64,000 nucleotides of DNA. Source: Bufo bufo (lineage: Eukaryota > Chordata > Amphibia > Anura > Bufonidae). Shown piece after piece: positions 54,869 to 64,000 of the stretch (position 1 is the stretch's first letter; each line of letters starts with the position of its first letter). A program made the translations under genes and the position numbers. The stretch lies in assembly GCF_905171765.1 (NCBI RefSeq), contig NC_053389.1, forward strand, positions 402,180,645 through 402,244,644. The letters are read 5' to 3'. Under the pieces are notes generated by a model. That model saw only the letters and a program-made list of their open reading frames with translations, was not told the DNA's origin and did not search any database.

Positions 54869-57212
54869 CTAGTTCATTTTAATGAACGTGAGCTTGTCCA
54901 CGTTGGCTGTGGACAGACGGCTGCGTCTGTCTGTAATGATGCCTCCTGCCGTGCTAAATACACATTCAGAGAGTACACTGGCTGCAGGGCAGGCCAGCAC
55001 CTCCAAGGAATACAGGGCAAGCTCTGGCCATGTAGACAATTTGGAGACCCACAAGTTGAATGGGGCAGAACTATTATTCAGTACGTGTAGGCGTGTGCAC
55101 AGGTACTGTTCCACCATGTTGTTCAAATGCTGCCTCCGGCTAACACGCTCTATATCAGCAGTTGGGGCCGGTTGTTGTGGGGAGGTGACAAAGCTTTTCC
55201 ACATGTCGGCAATGCTAACCCTGCCTTCTGTGGTGCAAACGCTGACACAGCTGCGTTGGCGACCTCTTCCTCCTCCCCTGCCTTCGCTTTGGGCTTCCAC
55301 TTGTCCCCCGGCGTCAGTCGGGTGTGCTCTCTGGAGCGCATCTACCAGCATGCGCCTGTAGTCGCGCATCTTCCGATCACGCTCCAGTGAGGGAATTAAG
55401 GACGTCACATTGTCTTTGTAACGGGGATCCAGCAGGGTGCCCACCCAGTAGTCAGCACACGTTAAAATGTGGGCAACTCTGCTGTCGTTGCGCAGGCACT
55501 GCAGCATGTAGTCGCTCATGTGTGCAGGCTGCCCAGAGGTAAGGACAAGCTGTCCTCTGTGGGAGGCGTATCGTCTGTGTCCTCCGTATCCCCCCAGCCA
55601 TGCACCAGTGATGGGCCCGAGCTGCGTTGGGTGCCACCCCGCTGTGAGCATGCTTCATCCTCATCCTCCTCCTCCTCCTCATCCTCCTCCTCCTCGTCCT
55701 CGAGTAGTGGGCCCTGGCTGGCCAAATTTATACCTGGCCTCTGCTGTTGCAAAAAACCTCCCTCTGAGCCACTTCTAAAGGACTGGCCTGAAAGTGTTAG
55801 AAATGGCCCCTCTTCCTCCTCCTCCTCCTCGTCCTGGGCCACATACTCTTCCATCATCGCCCTAAGTGTTTTCTCAAGGAGACATAAAAGTGGTATTGTA
55901 ACGCTGATAACGGCGTCATCGCCACTGGCCATGTTGGTGGAGTACTCGAAACAGCGCAACAGGGCACACAGGTCTCGCATGGAGGCCCAGTCATTGGTGG
56001 TGAAGTGGTGCTGTTCCACAGTGCGACTCACCCGTGCGCGCTGCAGCTGAAACTCCACTATGGCCTGCTGCTGCTTGCACAGTCTATCCAGCATGTGCAA
56101 GGTGGAGTTCCACCTGGTGGGCACGTCGCATATGAGGCAGGGAGCGGGAAGGCCGAAGTTGTGGCGGCAGGATGAGAACGCCGGAAGCGCGCACAGACGG
56201 CCTGCACTTTATGCAGCAGCTCTGACATGTCGGGGTAGTTGTGAATGAATTTCTGCACCATCAAATTCAGCACATGCGCCAGGCAAGGGATGTGCGTCAA
56301 ATCGGCTAGTCCCAGAGCTGCAACGAGATTTCGACCATTATCGCACACCACCAGGCCGGGCTTGAGGCTCACTGGCAGCAACCACTCGTCGGTCTGTTGT
56401 TCTATACCCTGCCACAACTCCTGCGCGGTGTGGGGCCTGTCCCCCAAACACATCAGTTTCAGAACGGCCTGCTGACGTTTACCCCTGGCTGTGCTGAAGT
56501 TGGTGGTGAAGGTCTGTCGCTGACAGGATGAGGAGGTGGTAGAAGAGGAGGAGAAAGCCGAGCAGGAAAAGGAGGCAACAGAAGGCAAAGAATGATGCCG
56601 TGCTATCCTTGGCGGCGGAAGGACGTGCACCAGACAGCTCTCCGCCTGGGGCCCAGCCGCCACTACATTTACCCAGTGTGCAGTTAGGGAGATATAGCGA
56701 CCTTGGCCGTGCTTACTGGTCCACGTATCTGTGGTTAGGTGGACCTTGCCACAGATGGCGTTGCGCAGTGCACACTTGATTTAATCCAATACTTGGTTGT
56801 GCAGGAAGAAGTAGTGGCGGCTGGGAACGACGTACTGTGGGACAGCAAGCGACATGATCTGTTTGAAGCTGTCCGTCTCCACCAGCCTGAATGACAGCAT
56901 TTCAAAGGCCAGCAGTTTAGAAATGCTGGCATTCAGGGCCAGGGATCGAGGGAGGCTAGGTGGGAATTTACGCTTTCTCTCAAAGGTTTGTGAGATGGAG
57001 AGCTGAACGCTTCCGTGTGACATGGTGGAGATGCTTGGTGATGGAGGTGGTAGCATTGGTGGCACATCCTCTGTTTTCTGGGCGGCAGGTGCCAACGTTC
57101 CTCCAGAGGCGGAGGAAGAGGCCGATGCAGCAGCAGAAGAGGAAGCAGGAGGGGCCTGAGCCCTTTCTTGGTTTTGAATGTGCTTACTCCACTACAGCCC
57201 TTGTCTCGCATG
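54869..57212 (-). pseudogene. hAT2 transposase, C-terminal two thirds
   Basis: Minus-strand pieces in order are ERKRKFPPSLPRSLALNASIS, AGPQAESCLVHVLP, VVCDNGRNLVAALGLA (Asp), ARWNST-type MPTRWNSTLHML, a poly-Glu/Asp insertion, LLDPRYKDN, then WPELALYSLEVLACPAAS and LSECVFSTAGGIITDRRSRL, the hAT dimerisation region, which is better preserved than in hAT1. A TAG at 54871-54869 cuts the last few codons. Shifts occur near 57000, 56800, 56150 and 55600. (TCC)n-type codon runs expand the acidic insertion. Inactive. Confidence 0.9.
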
Positions 57213-57214
57213 TA

Positions 57215-58842
57215 CAGTTCCAAGAAAAAGTATGTGAACCCTTTGGAATGATATGGATTTCTGCACAAATTGGTCATAAAATGTGATCTGATCTTCATCT
57301 AAGTCACAACAATAGACAATCACAGTCTGCTTAAACTAATAACACACAAAGAATTAAATGTTACCATGTTTTTATTGAACACACCATGTAAACATTCACA
57401 GTGCAGGTGGAAAAAATATGTGAACCCTTGGATTTAATAACTGATTGAACCTCCTTTGGCAGCAATAACTTCAACCAAACGTTTCCTGTAGTTGCAGTTC
57501 AGACGTGCACAACGGTCAGGAGTAATTCTTGACCATTCCTCTTTACAGAACTGTTTCAGTTCAGCAATATTCTTGGGATGTCTGGTGTGAATCGCTTTCT
57601 TGAGGACATGCCACAGCATCTCAATCGGGTTGAGGTCAGGACTCTGACTGGGCCATTCCAGAAGGCTTATTTTCTTCTGTTTAAGCCATTCTGTTGTTGA
57701 TTTACTTCTACTGTATGCTTTGGGTCGTTGTCCTGTTGCAACACCCATCTTCTGTTGAGCTTCAGCTGGTGGACAGATGGCCTTAAGTTATCCTGCAAAA
57801 TGTCTTGATAAACTTGGGAATTCATTTTTCCTTCGATGATAGCAATCCGTCCAGGCCCTGACGCAGCAAAGCGGCCCCAAACCATGATGCCCCCACCACC
57901 ACACTTTACAGTTGGGATGAGGTTTTGATGTTGGTGTGCTGTGCCTCTTTTTCTCCACACATAGTGTTGTGTGTTTCTTCCAAACAACTCAACTTTGGTT
58001 TCATCTGTCCACAGAATATTTTGCCAATACTGCTGTGGAACATCCAGGTGCTCTTGTGCAAACTGTAAACATGCTGCATGGTTTTTTTTTTGGACAGCAG
58101 TGGCTTCCTCTGTGGTATCCTCCCATGAAATCCATTCTTGTTTAGTGTTTTACATATCGTAGATTCGCTAACAGGGATGTTAGCATATGCCAGATACTTT
58201 TGTAAGTCTTTAGCTGACACTTTAGGATTCTTCTTCACCTCATTGAGCAGTCTGCGCTGTGCTCTTGCAGTCATCTTTACAGGACGGACACTCCTAGGGA
58301 GAGTAGCAGCAGTGCTGAACTTTCTCCATTTATAGACAATTTGTCTTACCATGGACTGATGAACAGAAAGGATTTTGGAGATACTTTTATAACCTTTTCC
58401 AGCTTTATGCAAGTCAGCAATTCTTAATCGTAGGACTTCTGAGAGCTCTTTTGTGCGAGGCATCATTCACATCAGGTTATGCTTCTTGTGAAAAGCAAAC
58501 CCAGAACTGGTGTGTGTTTTTTATAGGGCAGGGCAGCTGTAACCAACACCTCCAATCTCATCTCATTGATTGGACTCCAGTTGGCTGACACCTCACTCCA
58601 ATTAGCTCTTAGAGATGTCATTAGTCTAGGGGTTCACATACTTTTTCCACCTGCACTGTGAATGTTTACATGGTGTGTTCAATAAAAACATGGTAACATT
58701 TAATTCTTTGTGTGTTATTAGTTTAAGCAGACTGTGATTGTCTATTATTGTGACTTAGATGAAGATCAGATCACATTTTATGACCAATTTGTGCAGAAAT
58801 CCATATCATTCCAAAGGGTTCACATACTTTTTCTTGCAACTG
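57215..58842 (-). mobile_element. Tc1-like element #5 with IR/DR ends, inserted in hAT2
   Basis: TA flanks both ends (57213-57214 and 58843-58844). The terminal regions are about 225 bp (57215-57440 and 58618-58842). Each carries the motif AAAAAGTATGTGAACCC or a one-base variant twice, at the outer and inner positions: the IR/DR arrangement in which transposase binds two direct repeats per end. Length is 1628 bp. Confidence 0.96.
57434..58466 (-). pseudogene. Tc1 #5 transposase, frameshifted
   Basis: An ATG at about 58463 (MPRTKELSE) starts the N-terminal paired-type DNA-binding domain ([20 protein letters not shown], then basic [15 protein letters not shown]). A shift near 58090 moves to the frame with WTDETKVELFG (Asp 1) and GGGGIMVWG. 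Another shift near 57690 moves to the frame with [11 protein letters not shown] (Glu). Asp 2 is in LQQDNDPKHT. The stop is at 57434. The triad is readable but spread over three frames, so it is inactive. The length of about 340 codons is normal. Confidence 0.92.
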
Positions 58843-58846
58843 TAGA

Positions 58847-59786
58847 TGCCTGGTCATGCAGGTTGTGCTAAGGTTCAGAACGTTAATGCCTCGCTTCAGG
58901 CTCTGATGGCACAGCATGCAAACCAATCGGGTCTTGTCTCGGGGTCATTGTGTGAAGAAGTGCCATGCCAGAGAACTCCTTGAAGCTGCCTTTGGTATGC
59001 TCGGTCCCTGGTGGCGGTGGCCAGCAGCAGTCAAACTGTATTGGCGATGGCTGCTCTGCTTTTGCACGCTGCTCTCTCTTTTGCTATGCTGTTGGCTCGG
59101 TCTCACCACTGCCTCTTCCTCCGAACTGTGAAAGTCAGTGGCATGACCTTCATTCCATGTGGGGTCTAGGACCTCATCATCCCCTGAATCGTCTTCCTCC
59201 CTGACCTCTTTTTCGGTCTGCACACTGCAAAAAGAGACGCAGCAGTTGGCACTTGTGTTTCGTCATCATCAGAGACGTGCTGAGGTGGTATTCCCATGTC
59301 ATCATCAGGTTGTGCGTCAGTGCATTCTATGTCTTCCACCCCTGTGGAAGGGCTAGGTGGATGCCCTTGGGAAACCCTGCAAGCAGAGTCTTCAAACAGC
59401 ATAAGAGACTGCTGCATGACTTGAGGCTCAGACAGGTTCCCCGATATGCACGGGGGTGATGTGACAGACTGATGGGCATGGGTTTCAGGCGCCACCTGTG
59501 CGCTTTCTGCATAAGACTTTGTGGGAGATAATGTAAACGTGCTGGATCCACTGTCAGTCACCCAATCGACTAGCGCCTGTACTTGCTCAGGCCTTACCAT
59601 CCTTAGAACGGCATTAGGCCCGACCAAATATCGCTGTAGATTCTGGCGGCTACTGGGACCTGAGGTAGTAGGTTCAGTAGGACATGTAGCTGTTGCAGAA
59701 CGGTCATGTCTTCTCCCTGCACCAGAGGCTCCACCAACACCACCACCACGACCATGACCGCGTCCCTTATTAGATATTTGCCTCAC
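58847..59786 (-). pseudogene. hAT2 transposase, N-terminal third
   Basis: An ATG at 59786-59784 opens a Gly/Arg-rich start (GRGHGRGGGVGG), then TSGPSSRQNLQRYLVGPNAV and VRPEQVQALV as in hAT1. After a shift near 59200 come acidic Ser blocks and the first part of the BED finger (WHFF, MLCHQSLKRGINVLN, TCMTRHL). The finger is cut by Tc1 #5 just before its final His, with coding resuming at 57212. An in-frame stop lies in the finger near 58945. Confidence 0.88.
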
Positions 59787-59914
59787 AGTTAGCGTTCACC
59801 AAGCAAAGTAAAAAGTGGTTGAGTCTGTTAAAAATAATTATCCGCCAATAAAAACCATGATGTAGGGTATTGCTGTAATTTAATTTTTTTTAACTCTATA
59901 TGACAGCGGTATTT
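59787..59914 (-). other. hAT2 5' UTR next to the start codon
   Basis: Short AT-rich leader between the transposase start and the tandem array. No further feature is seen. Confidence 0.5.
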
Positions 59915-60477
59915 GTGGCCTAAATTTCACAGTAATTTATGTACCTCTAATCCCAGATGTGCAGTATATCAGAGGTTTTTTTTTAACCCCAGTAAGCAAA
60001 AGCCATATTTGTGGCCTAAATTTCACAGTAACTTATGCACCTATAATCACAGATGTGCAGTATATAAAGCACAATGTTTTTTCCACCCCGGTATGCGAAA
60101 GCCGTATACTGGCCTAATATGAACAGTCCCTTATGCACCTATAATCCTAGATGTGCACTATATGAAACAGAGTTTTTTTTTTTTCACCCAGTATGCCCCA
60201 GTATGCCAAAGCCGTATTTCTGGCCTAAGTGTAACACTCACTTATGCAGCAATAATCCTAGATGTGCATTAAATGAAACAGAGTTTTTTTTTTTTTTTAC
60301 CCCAGTATGCCCCAGTTATGAGAATGCTGTATTTTTGGCCTACATTGAACAGTCACTTATGCAGCGATAATCCTAGATGTGCACTATATGAAACAGTGTT
60401 TTTTTCACCCAGTATGCCCCAGTATGCCAAAGCCGTATTTCTGGCCTAAATGTAACACTCACTTATGCAACTATAAT
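59915..60477. repeat. Tandem array in hAT2 5' region, six units of 96-115 bp
   Basis: Units begin at a TGGCCTA block: 59916, 60012, 60110, 60221, 60336 and 60442. Each has CACTTATGCA-like and TAATCCTAGATGTGCA blocks, then a T-run and CCCAGTATGC. The sixth unit is cut at 60477 by hAT3. Confidence 0.92.
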
Positions 60478-60939
60478 TAGAGATGTCGCGAACATAAAAT
60501 TTTCCATTTGCGAACGGCGAGCGCGAATTTCTGCAAATGTTCGCGAACCGGGCGAACCGCCATAGACTTCAATAGGCAGGCAAATTTTAAAACCAACAGG
60601 GACTCTTTCTAGCCACAGTAGTGATGGAAAAGTTGTTTCAAGGGGACTAACACCTGGACTGTGGCATGCCGGAGGGGGATCCATGGCAAAACTCCCATGG
60701 AAAATTACATAGTTGACGCAGAGTTGGATTTTAATCCATAAAGGGCATAAATCACCTAACCATCCAAATTTTTTTTGAACAACGTGGTTTAAAACATCCA
60801 GTGTGTGTATACGATTAGGTATGATGTTGTATCGATCAGGTAGTGTAAGGGTTACGCCCGCTTCACAGACATTGACAGACCAAACTCCCCTTTTAATGCA
60901 CCGCAAACAACCGCAAACAGTCCATTTGCCCAACCGCAA

Positions 60940-60995
60940 ACTTCCCATTTGTACAAGGTTGGATACCAAGCTAGCCATGTCCCGTTGATGTCATT
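60940..60995 (-). pseudogene. Duplicated scrap of hAT3 transposase in its 3' region
   Basis: The plus-strand sequence ACAAGGTTGGATACCAAGCTAGCCAT (in two parts) and the CCCGTTGATGTCAT after it match 63948-64000 of the same element, apart from a missing ~12 bp. On the minus strand both give LVQMG-type peptides. It lies outside the main coding region, so an internal duplication or a fused older copy is likely. Confidence 0.55.
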
Positions 60996-61055
60996 GAAGG
61001 TTTCTTCCTCCACCCAGCCACGTACAACACCAAGGGTCACCGAAAGGTGAATTGA

Positions 61056-62625
61056 ATTGATTTTTCGAACGGGGAGATGGTTAAAAAAACGCTGGCTCCC
61101 TCCCCTTTGTTTGAATCCACGCCACGGTCACTGCGTCTGCGCCGTGCAATTTACTGTCACACCCGATATGAGTGGTATTTTCTGTAGTACTATTCTCATC
61201 AGTTTAATCCCTGTATGGTCCCCAATCTGGGATCCATTTATTAAATTGATTTTTCGAACGAGGAGATGGTTAAAAAAACGCTGGCTCCCTCCCCTTTGTT
61301 TGAATCCACGCCACGGTCACTGTGTCTCCACCGTGCAATTTACTGTCACACCCATGAGTGGTATTTTCTGTAGTACTATTCTCATCAGTTTAATCCCTGT
61401 ATGGTCCCCAATCTGGGATACATTTATTAAATTGATTTTTCGAACGGGGAGATGGTTAAAAAAAAGCTGGCTCCCTCCCCTTTGTTTGAATCCACGCCAC
61501 GGTCACTGCGTCTGCTCCGTGCAATTTACTGTCACACCCGTGAGTGGTATTTTCTGTAGTACTATTCTCATCATTTTAATCCCTGTATGGTCCCCAATCT
61601 GAAATCCATTTATGAAATAGATTTTTCGAACGGGGAGATAGTTAAAAAAACGCTGGCTCCCTCCTCTTTGTTTGAATCCACGCCACGGTCACTGCGTCTG
61701 TGCTGTGCAATTTACTGTCACACCCGATATGAGTGGTATTTTCTGTAGTTCTCTCTTCTCATAAGTTTAATCCCTGTTACGTCCCCAATCTGGGGTCCAT
61801 TTATTAAATGGATTTTTCGAACGGGGAGATGGTTAAAAAAATGCTGGCTCCCTCCCCTTTGTTTGAATCCACGCCACGGTCACTGCGTCTGCGCCGTGCA
61901 ATTTACTGTCACACCCGATATGAGTGGTATTTTCTGTAGTACTATTCTCATCAGTTTAATCGCTGTTACTCACCAATCTGGGGTCCATTTATTAAATGGA
62001 TTTTTCGAACGGGGAGATGGTTAAAAAAATGCTGGCTCCCTCCCCTTTGTTTGAATCCACGCCACGGTCACTGCGTCTGCACCGTGCAATTTACTGTCAC
62101 ACCCGATATGAGTGGTATTTTCTGTAGTACTATTCTCATCAGTTTAATCGCTGTTACTCACCAATCTGGGGTCCATTTATTAAATTGATTTTTCGAACGG
62201 GAGATGGTTAAAAAATTGCTGGCTCCCTCCCCTTTGTTTGAATCCATGCCACGGTCACTGCGTCTGCGCCGTGCAATTTACTGTCACACCCATTATGAGT
62301 GGTATTTTCTGTAGTACTATTCTCATCAGTTTAATCCCTGTTACGTCCCATATCAGGGATTGCCTTTTGTGAAAAAAAATTTAGGCCGGGTACCTTCGAC
62401 TGCCTTCACAGTGACAGACCAAACTCTGATACACCAAACTGAATTGATTTTAGGAACCGGGAGATGGAAAAAGCAGCTTGGTCGGTCCTCTTACTCCCAA
62501 GTTGGGGCACTGCGTGTGCACGGAGCAATGTGCTGTGACACCCTATATGAGTGGTGTCTTAACTAGTACTATTCCTATCAGTTTAATCCCTGTTACGTCC
62601 CCTATCCGGGGACATGTGTCGAATT
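61056..62625. repeat. Tandem array in hAT3, unit 186-191 bp, seven copies plus a diverged eighth
   Basis: Units begin at the ATTGATTTTTCGAACGGGGA block: 61056, 61245, 61431, 61617, 61808, 61996 and 62184. An eighth, more diverged unit runs from about 62442 to 62625. Each has CGCTGGCTCCCTCC, GAATCCACGCCACGGTCACT and GAGTGGTATTTTCTGTAGTA blocks. ORFs across it reflect unit lengths divisible by three and are not genes. Confidence 0.95.
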
Positions 62626-63259
62626 GATTAACCATTGTTGAATTAACGAACCATTACGACATCCTGCAATAATTTAGTTCTTAGCTTTGTACTTGCTTTG
62701 TATTGGAATTGATGGGGATTTTTTAAATTGTCTGCATTATTTCTAATAAACTATTAAGAGACTTTATTATGATTTTTTTATTTTATCTATTAAAAACCCA
62801 CCCATACAACTTAAAAAAATAAAATAAAAATTATGTTTTTCTATGAAAAATTATCCAGCCGATCGCTTTTGGTCTGATCATAATGAAGCAACAGCCTTAT
62901 TACTCATAGATGTGATGATCGCTTCATTGTGATACGCAAGCCCCTTCACCACAACAAGGTAATGATCATGAAGGGGAATTGACACTTTTTTTTTGTTTTG
63001 TTTTTGCAGCCACAGTGCAGCACCAGAGGCCAGAAAAATTAGGCATGTACACATGCCTGAAAAATAATGTTATTGTTGCAGCCGCTGTTGTAGCAGCGGC
63101 CGAAAAAATTGATGTTTTCAAGGCAGAAAGGTGACTAAAACATTGCGGCTTGAACCCTAGTTTGTGGCGGAGAATTCACGAAAGTCATCCGGTATGCAGA
63201 CATTAAATACAGCAGCGTGGGGACCATTTTGAGGCCAAGGCATGTCATCAGGCCTTTTG
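62626..63259. other. hAT3 3' flank between array and transposase
   Basis: AT-rich, with a GC-richer patch at about 63060-63110 holding a short inverted repeat (GCCGCTGTTG / CAGCGGC). No gene is seen. Confidence 0.5.
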
Positions 63260-64000
63260 TTAGTCAAACGTATCCCCCACTGTCAGTCCCTTTGGGATCC
63301 ATGCCTCATTCATCTTAATGAAGGTGAGGTAATCAACACTTTTTTGACCGAGGTGACTTCTTTTGTCAGTGACAATTCCTCCTGCTGCACTGAAGGTCCT
63401 TTCTGACAGGACACTTTAAGATGGGCAGGCCAGAAGTTCTATCGCAAACTGGGATAGCTCAGGCCACAGGTCAAGCCTGCACACCCAGTAGTCAAGGGGT
63501 TCATCGCTCCTCAGAGTGTCGATATCTGCAGTTAAGGCGAGGTAGTCTGCTACCTGTCGGTCGTTCTCTAAGGCTGGATCCCGAAGGGCTGTGGCGATGT
63601 GTAGGACTGAAAAAGCTCTGCATGTCCTCCATCAACAACACATCTGTAAAGCATCCTGTCCTTGCCGCCGTGGTCGTGGTAGGAGGAGGATTATTTTCAC
63701 CTCTTCCCTTGTTAGATTCCCGTTGTGCTGTGACTTCCCCCTTATCAGCTGTGTAAAGCATATTTTTTATTTTTGTTTTGAACTGCTGCATCCTTTCTGA
63801 CTTTCGGTAATTTGGTAACATTTCCGCCACTTTCTGCTTATACCGGGGGTCTAGTAGCGTGGCCACCCAGTACAGGTCGTTCTCCTTCCTCCTTTTTATA
63901 CAAGGGTCCCTCAACAGACATGACAGCATGAAAGGCCCCATTTGCACAAGGTTGGATGCCAAGCTACTCATTTCCCGTTCCTCGTCCTCACTGATGTCAT
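63260..64000 (-). pseudogene. hAT3 transposase, C-terminal part
   Basis: The minus-strand frame enters at 64000 with SNLVQMG, then LYWVATLLDPRYKQKVAEML (a conserved hAT block) and a Lys/Glu-rich linker. A shift near 63590 leads to WPELSQFAIELLACP. An in-frame TAA at about 63416-63418 precedes LSERTFSAAGGIVTDKRSHL, the dimerisation motif. The natural-looking stop is a TAA at 63262-63260. The catalytic Asp residues lie outside the window. Inactive. Confidence 0.85.

Larger units (their letters stand above)
54291..60477 (-). mobile_element. hAT element (hAT2), minus strand, interrupted twice
   Basis: The 3' end at 54291 reads TAGAGTTGAGCGGACACC, with GGTTCGGCCGAACTT subterminal palindromes. The transposase runs 59786 to 54869, broken by Tc1 #5. 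The 5' region is a tandem array (59915-60477) that stops abruptly at hAT3. Long stretches of transposase look about 95 percent identical to hAT1, so the two are recent paralogues. The 5' terminal repeat is outside the window or lost. Confidence 0.85.
60478..64000 (-). mobile_element. hAT element (hAT3), minus strand, runs off the window
   Basis: It starts TAGAGATGTCGCGAAC at 60478 inside the hAT2 5' array. A subterminal palindromic region (TTCGCGAAC-type) follows. It contains a ~188-bp tandem array (61056-62625) and the transposase 3' part at 63260-64000. The family is more distant from hAT1/hAT2, although the dimerisation block is alike. The target duplication cannot be judged because the other end is missing. 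Confidence 0.82.

Noticed and set aside
60463..60978. 171-codon minus-strand ORF at the start of hAT3
   Set aside because: Only its first few residues match the hAT3 transposase scrap. The rest has no recognised domain and overlaps the terminal repeat.
61057..61602. 181-codon ORF with three internal peptide repeats
   Set aside because: It follows from ~188-bp tandem units whose length is often divisible by three. It ends where a unit length changes.
1..64000. Host protein-coding exons, tRNA or rRNA genes
   Set aside because: I looked on both strands for multi-exon domains, tRNA boxes and conserved RNA blocks outside the transposons and found none I could support.

Overview
The window reads as vertebrate, most likely anuran amphibian, intergenic DNA. 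The evidence is the mix of transposon families: Tx1-group L1 retrotransposons, BED-finger hAT elements, five Tc1-like elements, a TTAA-flanked DNA transposon, BEL/Pao and chromodomain Gypsy LTR elements, and a CR1-clade LINE with an 8-bp repeat tail. Introns and splice-like sites appear only in one repeat. I found no host gene, tRNA, rRNA or CRISPR that I could defend. The species assignment is inference.

Layout. 1-656 is the 3' half of a Tc1 element. 729-6122 is a large diverged inverted duplication: two tail-to-tail copies of a ~2.5 kb unit with exon-like relics of an unrecognised acidic/coiled-coil protein, each copy carrying its own small inverted-repeat elements. 6297-6871 may be a solo LTR, and 6872-8252 is AT-rich with nothing recognised. 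8254-13453 is a Tx1/L1 LINE (LINE-1a) with a gutted ORF1 and a frameshifted ORF2.

13454-41671 is a stack of nested insertions. The host layer is a minus-strand hAT element (hAT1) with a composite minisatellite in its 3' part. A BEL/Pao retrotransposon (13969-30740, TSD CCCAC) sits in the minisatellite. Inside the BEL element are a TTAA-flanked DNA element (18916-21328) and a second Tx1/L1 LINE (LINE-2a, about 21766-29235). Inside LINE-2a is a non-autonomous hAT element (26494-28250, 8-bp TSD AATAGGAG) that contains a palindrome and a 1 kb VNTR. Separately, a chromodomain Ty3/Gypsy element (34973-40529, TSD CGTCC, minus strand) splits the start of the hAT1 transposase.

42434-50438 holds three Tc1-like elements and a CR1 LINE. 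One Tc1 copy is split by the CR1 and cut off. One lies exactly on the axis of a 454-bp palindrome. One has a transposase frame that is intact apart from a single stop codon. 50439-54211 is mostly unassigned, with two small foldback repeats.

54291-64000 is a second hAT copy (hAT2, minus strand, a close paralogue of hAT1). It is interrupted by a Tc1 element inside its BED finger (57215-58842) and by a third, more distant hAT (hAT3, from 60478 to the window end) inside its 5' repeat array.

Nearly every coding region is a pseudogene with frameshifts or stops. The value of the window is its insertion chronology, exact target-site duplications and unusual palindromic and tandem structures. I did not identify a new functional system.
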